A DNA stretch of 64,000 nt, taken from the NCBI GenBank assembly GCA_016932435.1, contig JAFGCW010000066.1:79690-143689 (forward strand), given 5' to 3'. Numbering within the stretch: position 1 is the first letter of the stretch; each line of letters begins with the position of its first letter. Source of the stretch: Dehalococcoidales bacterium. Its GTDB lineage: Bacteria; Chloroflexota; Dehalococcoidia; Dehalococcoidales; UBA2162. A program made the translations under genes and the position numbers. This document shows positions 33,469-41,645 of this stretch, one piece after another. The notes under the pieces are model-generated. The model did no database searches. It was given only the letters and a program-made list of their open reading frames with translations, and was not told the origin of the DNA.

Positions 33469-33741
33469 TTAACCGCCAGCAATAACAATAACCAGATTTA
33501 TATCATCTCCGTCTGCTACCTTCGTTTCCAGTCTTTCAGACAACGTACTTTGCATGTTGACGAACACGTCGAACATGTTGTTCAGGTTCCTGTCTTTATC
33601 GAACAGCCATTCATCCAGTTTCGGGTATCTCTCGACCAGTTTTTCAAGGCATTTACCGACGGTTTTTCCGTCAACTTCATGTATATCCTTGTCTTCGGCC
33701 AAGTGAATCAGGAATGGGTGAAGGTGTACTTTAACACTCAT
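33469..33741 (-). CDS. MoaD/ThiS-like ubiquitin-fold protein, copy A
   Basis: A 90-residue beta-grasp protein ending VIVIAGG. SVKVHLHPFLIHLAEDKDI matches the start of copy B position by position. The ATG at 33741 has AGGA 8 nt upstream; a TTG two codons earlier is also in frame. Together with copy B it makes a tandem pair between polyferredoxin and NrfD genes. Confidence 0.85.
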   Translation of the reverse strand: MSVKVHLHPFLIHLAEDKDIHEVDGKTVGKCLEKLVERYPKLDEWLFDKDRNLNNMFDVFVNMQSTLSERLETKVADGDDINLVIVIAGG

Positions 33742-33808
33742 CGGCAATCCTGTAACGAAACAGCCTGTCGTAATTATTCGAAATAATCAGACTGTTTCGT
33801 TGAAAATA

Positions 33809-34300
33809 CTATGTACTGATTCCGGCAGCATTCTGTACGAATGCAACGAATTTATCTGCTATTGCTACCTGTTTATCTATACTCTGCTCGGTAGCATCCG
33901 CGTATCTGATTGCTTTCGTTTCACAGAATCGTACGCACTGGGGATCCCCGTCACAGAAGTCACATTTCATAACTTTCTGCGTTAATGCGTTAAAAGACAT
34001 AGCCCCGAAAGGACAGGCAGCAATACAGGAACGGCATCCTATGCAGGTATTATAATTAACTACAACCCGATTCAGTTCCCGGTCTCGTGATATTGCTTTC
34101 ATCGGGCATATTGTCATGCAGGGTGCAGTCTCGCATTGCTGACATGTGACGGGTATATATATTCCTTCCCATTCTCTTTTAATAACTTTAATCCGGCTTC
34201 GAGCTGGGTTACTGACGCCTTCATGCTGTATAGCGCATACCATCTCACACTCACGGCAGCCGGTACATTTCTCGTAATCCAATATAAGTACTTTCGCCAC
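33809..34300 (-). CDS. Polyferredoxin (AorA-like), copy B
   Basis: A 163-residue protein with four [4Fe-4S] motifs: CTGCRECEMVC, CQQCETAPCMTIC, CIGCRSCIAAC and CDFCDGDPQCVRFC. It directly follows the AOR catalytic gene (21 nt), the arrangement known for AorA-AorB in denitrifying aromatic degraders, and is probably the direct electron acceptor of the AOR. Confidence 0.9.
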   Translation of the reverse strand: MAKVLILDYEKCTGCRECEMVCAIQHEGVSNPARSRIKVIKREWEGIYIPVTCQQCETAPCMTICPMKAISRDRELNRVVVNYNTCIGCRSCIAACPFGAMSFNALTQKVMKCDFCDGDPQCVRFCETKAIRYADATEQSIDKQVAIADKFVAFVQNAAGIST

Positions 34301-34321
34301 TGATATTCTCCTCTTGATTTA

Positions 34322-36229
34322 TTACAGCATGTGTGAAGGCTCTTTATCTAATCCGAGCCGTTTAAGGGTTTCCTCTGTCGGAACGCCGTTTTCATCCCAT
34401 CCGTGGTGCTGATAAAATTCATCTATTGATTTGGTGAGTTTCTCTCTATCGATACTCTTTCCGCGAACTGCCGGAATACCCAGCTTGTTCGGTAGATCGA
34501 AGTAGCGGTCTACCAGCCAGTCATCTTTACGTGTCAGGCCTTCCCTGAGGTTAAACATTCTCTCGAGGTTATTTGCTCGTTCCGCGGCTGTCCAGATATC
34601 CAATGGACTCATTTCGAGTCCTGTTATTAGGTAGATAAGTCTAGACCATTCTTCAAAGTTAGGATGGGTGGCACCGAGGAAGGTGGTATGGTACTTGCAG
34701 ATTCCCAGGCAATCTACCGCCATATAACAGTTTTCATGCCAGAATACCTGCCAGGCTTTCCCTTCATATTCTTGATAATCGGAACTCAACGGCCCGTCGT
34801 ATTGAACAGGCTGACTGTAAATTTTCCTGAGTACTTGCTCAGGAAGATGGTAAAGGTCGATAGCCGGGCGACTCCTGAGATGATCGGCGCCACGGGATGC
34901 TGTTGCGATATTCAGTGCCAGCGCCGGGGTTGCTTTCTCATCGGAGTTCATCTGCCCCAATCCTTTGACACCGACCCAGTGATCGATTGAATTCCTCCCT
35001 ATTTTTTCAGCAGCGCGGTGTCCGCCCTCTGCCAGGATATCGCCGAATCCTTCTCTCTCACCGATCTGACGGGTAAGTTCCAGGACGGCGTCTATATTAC
35101 CCCAGGTCAGTTCAAGGCCGCCTGTATCTTCTTTGTTTATGATGCCATCTTCATAGAGTTCGATAGCCCATGCGATTATATTACCGACTTCAAGAACATC
35201 GATGCCGTACCTGTTGGTTAAATAAGTGCCTTCAAGTATACCGACGGTGTCACGACAACCAGTAATGGAACCGAAGGATACCTGGTGTGTATATTCAGGC
35301 CCTTCATCGTAGGTACCTGCGTAAGGGCCATCTGGTATGACAAATTTACCCCTGCAGTGCACTCCACATCCCCAGCATCCGGCCATTCCGCTGATATATT
35401 CATCTATGGCTTCCGCTTCCACCGCATCGGAGTTTTCGAACTGGGTGAGAAGTGAATTATGTGTGTTCACGAGTCCCTGGGAATTTGTAGAATCGAAAAT
35501 GAACGGTGTACCCAGTCTGCCCTGAGTCTGACTAACCTTGGAAGAAGTGATTTGCGACATAAATTCCCGGTTATAGTCCAGGGCTTCACGCGGATGAGCC
35601 AGGGTAATGTCCATTGTTCCTCGGGCAGCTACTGCTTTGAGATTCTTGGACCCGAGCACAGCTCCCATTCCTGTCCTGCCGCCTGAATTTTTCAGGCCTG
35701 TCATGACATTGGCGAATCGCACAAGCTTTTCACCTCCCGGTCCGATAGTCAGTACCTTGATATCTCTATCGCCAAGTTCATCACGAATAACCTGTTGTGC
35801 CGGGGCGACATATTGTCCCCAGACATTTTCGGCATCTCTGATCTCTATTTCACCATTATGTACCCAGAGGTATACCGGTTTTGGTGCTTTACCTGTAATT
35901 ACCAGGTGATCGAATCCCGCCCACCTAAGTTCAGGAGTAAAGAAACCGCCGCCGTTGCAGCTGCCATAATAATTGGTAAGGGGAGACTTGGCACATACAT
36001 GGACGCGGCATGCAGCCGACGCCGGTGTGCCGACCAGGAGACCTGCACTTATTACCGCAACGTTATCTGGGCTAAGTGCATCTACTCCAGGTTTTATGTG
36101 ATTGTACAATAAATAGGCGTCAAGACCTCTACTGCCGATGTATTTTTTACGCATCTCTACTGATATCGGGCTGGTCTCGATTTTGCCACTGGTTAGGTCG
36201 ATAAACGCAACTTTTCTATTCAGAGCCAT
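34322..36229 (-). CDS. Tungsten-dependent aldehyde:ferredoxin oxidoreductase family enzyme
   Basis: A 635-residue AOR catalytic subunit that would oxidise an aldehyde to the acid at a bis-pterin tungsten site. Cluster ligands fit C285, C288, C292 (CWGCGVHC) and C511 (DCLGIC), very close to P. furiosus AOR Cys288/291/295/494 as I remember them. E312 (PEYTH) and H450 (GADHLRS) lie where AOR has its active-site Glu313 and His448. Because these residues are kept, it is a true aldehyde oxidoreductase rather than a BamB-type benzoyl-CoA reductase, although the genes next door belong to that pathway; benzaldehyde-type substrates are plausible. The ATG shares one base with the stop of the upstream zinc-ribbon gene. 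Confidence 0.9.
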   Translation of the reverse strand: MALNRKVAFIDLTSGKIETSPISVEMRKKYIGSRGLDAYLLYNHIKPGVDALSPDNVAVISAGLLVGTPASAACRVHVCAKSPLTNYYGSCNGGGFFTPELRWAGFDHLVITGKAPKPVYLWVHNGEIEIRDAENVWGQYVAPAQQVIRDELGDRDIKVLTIGPGGEKLVRFANVMTGLKNSGGRTGMGAVLGSKNLKAVAARGTMDITLAHPREALDYNREFMSQITSSKVSQTQGRLGTPFIFDSTNSQGLVNTHNSLLTQFENSDAVEAEAIDEYISGMAGCWGCGVHCRGKFVIPDGPYAGTYDEGPEYTHQVSFGSITGCRDTVGILEGTYLTNRYGIDVLEVGNIIAWAIELYEDGIINKEDTGGLELTWGNIDAVLELTRQIGEREGFGDILAEGGHRAAEKIGRNSIDHWVGVKGLGQMNSDEKATPALALNIATASRGADHLRSRPAIDLYHLPEQVLRKIYSQPVQYDGPLSSDYQEYEGKAWQVFWHENCYMAVDCLGICKYHTTFLGATHPNFEEWSRLIYLITGLEMSPLDIWTAAERANNLERMFNLREGLTRKDDWLVDRYFDLPNKLGIPAVRGKSIDREKLTKSIDEFYQHHGWDENGVPTEETLKRLGLDKEPSHML

Positions 36230-36486
36230 TATACTTCTTTTTCTCCTTGCTCTTTTTTCAAGATTTCTTCCGTTAATTTGCGGTTGGTCTCCCAGACAGG
36301 ACCTCTTATCTTGGGGAAGCTAGGATTAATCCAGGCCAGACGCCATTCAAACCCGCATTTCGGACAAGCAGCTGTCTCAGTTCCTGAAGGAAAAGAAATC
36401 CTTTCGAAGCATTGCAGGCACCTGACGGACCCCATGCTTCTTGTCTTGATAAGACTGTGCATTGTAGTCTCATTTTTATTATCCAA
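36229..36486 (-). CDS. Small zinc-ribbon protein, first gene of the AOR operon
   Basis: An 85-residue protein with two CxxC pairs (CLQC and CPKC) 18 residues apart, forming a zinc ribbon or rubredoxin-like knuckle. The remainder is charged. AGAGGAGGT precedes the ATG. Its stop overlaps the AOR start by one base, so it is co-translated with the AOR and may act as a small electron carrier, assembly factor or regulator. No family name can be given. Confidence 0.7.
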   Translation of the reverse strand: MDNKNETTMHSLIKTRSMGSVRCLQCFERISFPSGTETAACPKCGFEWRLAWINPSFPKIRGPVWETNRKLTEEILKKEQGEKEV

Positions 36487-36519
36487 GATTACCTCCTCTG
36501 TGCACTTGCACTCTAAGGA

Positions 36520-36549
36520 ATATTAACAAACCCATATTGAGAGTGTCAA
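36520..36549 (-). promoter_or_regulatory. Promoter of the AOR operon
   Basis: TTGACA (36549-36544) and TAATAT (36525-36520) with an 18-bp spacer, 34 nt before the zinc-ribbon ATG. The remainder of the 36487-36763 gap is AT-rich with no other clear element. Confidence 0.6.
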
Positions 36550-36763
36550 ACGTACAAACAAGGGGTATATATTTGTAAATTATTTTTATCCGAAAGTATC
36601 GGATTTTGACCTCTGTTGGAGCAGAAAAACGGTATAAACAATTATATGATATATGGTATAGTGTTAATTCAGTTGTTGAATTTCCAGAGCTTGCATTCCG
36701 CAAAGCAAGAACTGTTGAAAAGCAAAGAATTGTATACTAAAATGGCATTTGAGGTGAAACAGG

Positions 36764-38716
36764 ATGGTCGAGGAAGGAACTTCTGAGAATATTAATACTA
36801 TTCAAAACGGAGTTATAGGAGTATTCGAAGAAGCTGTAGCCAGAGCGGAAAAACTTGGTAAAATGGCTCGTGAGGCGGCTGAAGTATCCACCAAGACGTC
36901 TCAAGATGCTCTTGAACGGGCGGAGAGGATAAGTAAGGAAACTCAGGAAACAGCCCAGATAACGGTCAGAACAGCCCAGGAAGCGATTGCCAAGGCTGAA
37001 AAAATTAGCCAGGAAGCTCGTATAAATGCCGAAGTTGCGGTAAAAGCTGCTCAAGAAGCGATTGAGAAAGCTGAAGACTCTGCTAGAGAACCCACTGAAG
37101 CAGCTAAGACAATATTAAAAGAATTCGAAGATGCTATTAGTCGTGCCGAAGAAATAAGCAAGGAAGCTCAGGAACTATCTGAAGTGGCTTTAAAAGCTTC
37201 GCAGGACGGACTGGCACGTGCTGAAGATGCCGGCAGGGAAGCTAAAGAAAAAGCCGACATGTCCATCAGGACGTCTCGTGAAGTAACAGCCAAAGCAGAG
37301 GAAATCGGTAAAGCAGCCAAGAAAGCAGCCGAAGATTCTGTTCAAGCAGCAAGAGAAGCGGCTGCCAGGACCGAAAAAGCAAGCAAAGAAGCAATAGAAC
37401 TTTCAACCAGAGCTTCAAAAGAAGCTATGATCAAGGCTGATAAGGCGAATAGAGATGCGGAAGAAGCAGCGGCAATAGCCGTAAGAACATCTCAGGAAGC
37501 TGTTGAAAGAGCAGAAAAAATTAGTAACACGACAAGAGAAGCCGTTGAAAATTCATCGAAAGAGGTTCAAGAAGCTGTTACTCGAGCCGAGGGTATAAGC
37601 CAAGAAGCCAGAGAAACTGCGGTATCCTCTGCATCTACAGCTCAGGAAGCTGTGACAAAAGCGGAAGTTCTAAGCAGAGAAGCTAAAGAATTCGCCGAGG
37701 GAATTCTTAAGGCATCACAGGCAGGATTAGCGCAGGCTCTTGAGATAAGCCAGCAAGCGAAAGAAATATCTGACGCATCGGCCCAGGTTGCCCGTGAAGC
37801 TGTAGCAAAAGCTGAGGAAATCAGCAGAACGGCTAAGGAAGTAGCCGAAACGTCGGCCAGATCCGCCAGAGAAGCAATTGAAGCTACTATAGCGGCTACG
37901 CATGAAGCAATCAATCGTGTTGAAGAGAGCGGAAGACAAACTCAGGAAATGGCGGAATCACTGGCTAAGGCATTCGAAGAAGCTATCAGCAATGCAGAAA
38001 AGACTACATGGTCTGTAAGAGAAACGGCACAAGAAATTACCAATGCGGCTAAAAAAGCTATGGATGTAGCGATAACGTCGGCAAACCAGGCTGTCGAAAC
38101 TGCAGTCGCTGCTTCACAAGAAGCTATTAATACAGCGGAAGGAATCAGTAAAACGGCTCAGGAAACTGCTGAGAAATCAACCAAAGCACTGGAAGCGTCA
38201 ACCAAGGCTTCGGCAATAGCAACCAGGGAAACATCAGATGCTTTGATGAGAGAAGCAAAAAAGACGGCGGAAATTTCTATAAAAGCAGCTCAGAAAGCCG
38301 CCGAAGAGTCCACCCGTATTGCCAGAGAGGCTGCGGAGGCGTCGATAAAGTCGTTTGAAGAGGCGATAAGCCATGCTGAAATAGCCGGTAAGTTAACCCA
38401 GGAATCAGCTGAGCATTCCTTAAAAGCTTTCGACGGTGTATTGAGCGATGAGAAGACGAAACAAGAAGAACCGGTAGAGTCCGTTCAAGATGAAGTCCAA
38501 CCGGAAGTAGAGAAAGAAGAAAAACCAATAAAGGAAGAGAAATCGGAAACGAATCAGACCGTGAAAGCAGAAGTGGACAACAGTAACAAAAGAGAAGAAG
38601 CTAAAGCTGACGATACTAAAAATAAGATTGAATCTCGCCTGGAATTTCTAGCGCGAATGTATGACCAGCGTAAGCACACAACACCGGCTGAGGATGCTGG
38701 TGAAGATAAAGAATAA
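36764..38716 (+). CDS. Long Ala/Glu-rich coiled-coil protein made of 25-residue repeats
   Basis: A 650-residue, almost wholly helical protein without signal peptide or membrane segment. From about residue 21 to about 560 it is built of tandem 25-residue units of the form [AFS]xEA[IV]xxAExIxxxAxExAExxxKA; clear units begin at residues 21, 46, 71, 96, 121, 146, 171, 218, 243, 268, 293, 318 and 343, with 22- and 11-residue variants between. Lengths of 25, 22 and 11 fit heptad plus hendecad geometry (7+7+11), so a long filament-forming coiled coil is expected. The C-terminal 90 residues are highly charged. GAGGTG precedes the ATG. No named family is recognised; LEA-like or cytoskeletal scaffold roles are guesses. 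Confidence 0.85.
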   Translation: MVEEGTSENINTIQNGVIGVFEEAVARAEKLGKMAREAAEVSTKTSQDALERAERISKETQETAQITVRTAQEAIAKAEKISQEARINAEVAVKAAQEAIEKAEDSAREPTEAAKTILKEFEDAISRAEEISKEAQELSEVALKASQDGLARAEDAGREAKEKADMSIRTSREVTAKAEEIGKAAKKAAEDSVQAAREAAARTEKASKEAIELSTRASKEAMIKADKANRDAEEAAAIAVRTSQEAVERAEKISNTTREAVENSSKEVQEAVTRAEGISQEARETAVSSASTAQEAVTKAEVLSREAKEFAEGILKASQAGLAQALEISQQAKEISDASAQVAREAVAKAEEISRTAKEVAETSARSAREAIEATIAATHEAINRVEESGRQTQEMAESLAKAFEEAISNAEKTTWSVRETAQEITNAAKKAMDVAITSANQAVETAVAASQEAINTAEGISKTAQETAEKSTKALEASTKASAIATRETSDALMREAKKTAEISIKAAQKAAEESTRIAREAAEASIKSFEEAISHAEIAGKLTQESAEHSLKAFDGVLSDEKTKQEEPVESVQDEVQPEVEKEEKPIKEEKSETNQTVKAEVDNSNKREEAKADDTKNKIESRLEFLARMYDQRKHTTPAEDAGEDKE

Positions 38717-38808
38717 CTCAAAGAATAAATTGGAAATATATATAGAAATATCGGATAGGTTTCCAGTAAAATAAAAAAGGTAATTACCGTATAGGAAGGA
38801 GGTGTCCG

Positions 38809-39270
38809 TTGGCAAATCCTAAAGGGCAGGTAAACAAGGCTGGTGAGGTAAAAGATGAGGGGGTTGTAGAAGAAACTCCGGCCGAATCCGTGCAGGTAGC
38901 TACTAATCCACTTGATGAGGTGCTTGGTCAGGCACAAAAAGCCTATTCTGCTTATATGGATGCTACCCGCGAGGTTTCCAGAATTTATCGTGAGAACGAG
39001 ATTCAGGTAGGAGAAGCTTACTTACGTGTTGTTCAACAAGCAAATGAAGCCTGTGAATCGACAATAAAGCAAGCAAATAAGCACCGTGAGCAGGCTGAAA
39101 ATCGAGCCAGAGAAGCTTATCAGAAAGCGATGGAACAAGCAGAAGTAAAAGCTGAAGAGACCATTGATGAAGCTATGCGAGTCCGTGATGATGAGTTGAC
39201 TAAAGCGTGGGAACTCAGAGAAGAAACAGTAGCTCAGGCTTGGGATATATATAACAAGGTAGTCAGATAG
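38809..39270 (+). CDS. Small coiled-coil protein linked to the repeat coiled coil
   Basis: A 153-residue protein: about 45 disordered residues, then an uninterrupted charged helix (QAKYxA-like units such as AQKAYSAYMDATREV and REQAENRAREAYQKAMEQAE). The TTG start at 38809 has an excellent AGGAAGGAGGTG site. It lies 92 nt after the 650-residue coiled coil on the same strand with similar composition, so the two probably act together. No family is recognised. Confidence 0.75.
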   Translation: MANPKGQVNKAGEVKDEGVVEETPAESVQVATNPLDEVLGQAQKAYSAYMDATREVSRIYRENEIQVGEAYLRVVQQANEACESTIKQANKHREQAENRAREAYQKAMEQAEVKAEETIDEAMRVRDDELTKAWELREETVAQAWDIYNKVVR

Positions 39271-39311
39271 CAATATAAAGCTGTATCAGAGAAGAAAACC
39301 GGTTTAATAAT

Positions 39312-40484
39312 TTATAACAGCGACGGGATGTCTTTCAATGTGCCGTCAAAGGCAGAGTCGTACTCAATTCCGTCCTGCCTTCTTTGAAGAGTTGAAATCA
39401 GACTGATTGTCTTGGTAAAGTATCCTCTGATTTTCGCTATATCAATAAGTTCTGACAGTATAATAGATACGTCCAGGGAACCGCTTTCCCGAGGATAATC
39501 GCCGCTCCGGATTATTGTATCCGGAGCGATCGTTTTTATATGCATTCCGAGTTCTCTAATCAGATCCATACTCATTTCTTTCGCGGGAGCAGAAACAAGG
39601 TAAAGCGCTCTCCTCGAATCCATTGGGTTGCAGTGAACGGAAAGCCGGCTGATAGCTTCATCCATTGCCTGGACGCCTTTCTGGTTTTCATCGACTTTTT
39701 TCCTGAAATCGCGTGTTCTTTCAAACAGCGACTTCACAAAAGACAGGTTAGATTTGCTGTAACCGATGATAGTCCACCCTACCAAGGTTTGAATAATATC
39801 ACCTGCGTCGAGAACCTTTGCTCCAACGTACTTCGGTTTTTTCTCCTCACCGGCGCAAAGCAGGTTGTAAAATGGTTCGACTATCAGTGCATTGATCTTC
39901 GAAAGGTTAGTGAGGAGAGATGCATCGTTCCTGATAAACCGCTGGTTGTCCACAAGAAACACGGCGTCGGCAACCAGGTAACATGATTTCAGGCTTGTCG
40001 CGGCATTATATATCGTTCTTTCTTCGGTTTGCTCTTCGTGTTCGAACGGGAGGACGGTCAGGTTATAAACAGGTTTATCGATAAAACGTTCCTTGATATA
40101 CTGGGTCATTATCGGAATCGATCCGGAGCCTGTTCCGCCAGCCGATCCCGCTATCAGCAGGAACGCATCAGCTTCTGTTAACCTTTTAGTATTTCTGATG
40201 GAGTCGATTACCTTATCGGCGTCTTCCTTGGCTACTTCGGCACCGAGTTCATTTATCTTGCCAACTCCGTGCCCACCTGTTTTTCTACCGCCGATAAGAA
40301 TACGGTGTTCATAGTCAGGCTTAATTCGTTTCAATCCACTCAGGTCGGTAATATCCGTATTTACAGCATAAGCTCCGATAACGATTTCAATACCGCGTTG
40401 AGCTCGTGCTCTGCTGTTCAACCGGGCAAATTCATCAGCTATCCTGCCGCCGCATTGACCAAGCCCAATTATGATTAATTTCAT
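39312..40484 (-). CDS. Divergent FtsZ/tubulin-superfamily GTPase
   Basis: A 390-residue protein with tubulin/FtsZ GTP-binding signatures: T1 loop GLGQCGGRI (residues 7-15), AVNTD (40-44), and the glycine-rich T4 signature GSAGGTGSG (113-121). A segment LDAGDI about residue 225 aligns with the FtsZ T7 catalytic loop (NxDxxD), retaining both acidic positions but not the Asn. It lacks the long acidic C-terminal tail with the FtsA/ZipA-binding peptide, so it is not the division FtsZ. It converges on two coiled-coil genes with only 41 nt between. Polymerisation and GTPase activity are inferred. AGGTG precedes the ATG. Confidence 0.82.
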   Translation of the reverse strand: MKLIIIGLGQCGGRIADEFARLNSRARAQRGIEIVIGAYAVNTDITDLSGLKRIKPDYEHRILIGGRKTGGHGVGKINELGAEVAKEDADKVIDSIRNTKRLTEADAFLLIAGSAGGTGSGSIPIMTQYIKERFIDKPVYNLTVLPFEHEEQTEERTIYNAATSLKSCYLVADAVFLVDNQRFIRNDASLLTNLSKINALIVEPFYNLLCAGEEKKPKYVGAKVLDAGDIIQTLVGWTIIGYSKSNLSFVKSLFERTRDFRKKVDENQKGVQAMDEAISRLSVHCNPMDSRRALYLVSAPAKEMSMDLIRELGMHIKTIAPDTIIRSGDYPRESGSLDVSIILSELIDIAKIRGYFTKTISLISTLQRRQDGIEYDSAFDGTLKDIPSLL

Positions 40485-40582
40485 CTTTCACCTGTATGGA
40501 GCAGGGATATTGACACATTATACCCCAACCAACACGTAAATAGAATAACAGGTTTCTATTTTACGATGCAAGTAATGTACAG

Positions 40583-41596
40583 TTATAAGCCCTGGTCCGA
40601 GATATACCTGGTCAGGTCGGCCATACGGCAGGAATAACCCCACTCGTTATCATACCAAGCCATGACTTTTACCATATTATCGGCTATAACCATAGTGCCC
40701 GGCGCATCAATTATCGCACTTGCCGGATTTCCAGAGAAATCAGTACTGACAAGCTCTTCCTCGCAATATTCCATGATTTTTATCATCGAACCTTCAGCGG
40801 CTTCTTTGAATGATCGGTTGACGTCGTCGACAGTGACTTTTTTCTTTAGTGTGGCAACAAGGTCTACCACTGAGACCGTCGGAACGGCGACCCGAAAAGC
40901 GATCCCATCGATCTTACTCTCCAGTTCCGGGATAATCCTGGTTACAGCTTTCGCAGCGCCGGTTGTGGTAGGGATAATATTCATCATGGCTGCCCGGGCA
41001 CGCCTCAGATCAGAGTGTCTTCCATCCAGAAGCCTTTGATCCGAGGTTACGGCATGAACAGTGGTCATCAGAGCTTTTTCAATGCCAAAAGTGTCATGAA
41101 GTACTTTGGCAACCGGGGCTACGCAGTTGGTGGTGCAGGAAGCGTTGGACAATAGATGGTGGTTTTTCGGCTCGTAAAGGTGCTCATTGACACCATACAC
41201 GAGCATAATATCTTCGTTCTTGGCCGGAGCTGATATCAGTACTTTCTTGATTCCTTTCTCTATGAGGAGTGCCGACATTTTTGCGTCCGTATATACACCA
41301 CTGCATTCCAGAACAATATCGACACCATAACTCAGCCAGTCAACATCTTCCGGTTTCGCTACATTGAATACTCTGATCTTTTTACCATCGACTATTACCG
41401 AGTTTTCATCATAATCTACTTCACCGGAATATTGACCGTAGACCGTGTCCCGTTTTATAAGATGGGCATTTGTTTTTGGATCAGACCAGTTATTTACCGC
41501 GACAACTTCGAGATCGTCTTTGTAGTATTTATTAATTGCGCGTAAAGTTAGCTTGCCGATGCGTCCGAAACCGTTGAAACCAACTTTTACTGTCAT
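40583..41596 (-). CDS. gap: Glyceraldehyde-3-phosphate dehydrogenase, type I
   Basis: A 337-residue glycolytic or gluconeogenic enzyme. NAD binding is at GFGRIGKLTLRAI, the catalytic Cys is in SNASCTTNC, and WYDNEWGYSCRMADL closes the fold. Length is normal. Read with the MBL hydrolase and enolase genes in one direction. Confidence 0.96.
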   Translation of the reverse strand: MTVKVGFNGFGRIGKLTLRAINKYYKDDLEVVAVNNWSDPKTNAHLIKRDTVYGQYSGEVDYDENSVIVDGKKIRVFNVAKPEDVDWLSYGVDIVLECSGVYTDAKMSALLIEKGIKKVLISAPAKNEDIMLVYGVNEHLYEPKNHHLLSNASCTTNCVAPVAKVLHDTFGIEKALMTTVHAVTSDQRLLDGRHSDLRRARAAMMNIIPTTTGAAKAVTRIIPELESKIDGIAFRVAVPTVSVVDLVATLKKKVTVDDVNRSFKEAAEGSMIKIMEYCEEELVSTDFSGNPASAIIDAPGTMVIADNMVKVMAWYDNEWGYSCRMADLTRYISDQGL

Positions 41597-41645
41597 TATC
41601 TCCCTCTGCGTTTTGATAATTTTTTATTGTGACAGTATCTTCCTG

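Noticed and set aside
34322..36229. AOR gene as the class II benzoyl-CoA reductase catalytic subunit BamB
   Set aside because: Classical AOR active-site residues (E312, H450, DxxGIC) are present, and bamC-I partner genes are not found here.
36830..38450. Tandem DNA repeat of 75 bp that could be taken for a CRISPR or satellite array
   Set aside because: The period is exactly 25 codons within one long open frame, and the copies differ mostly as coding sequence does. There are no identical repeats with unique spacers.
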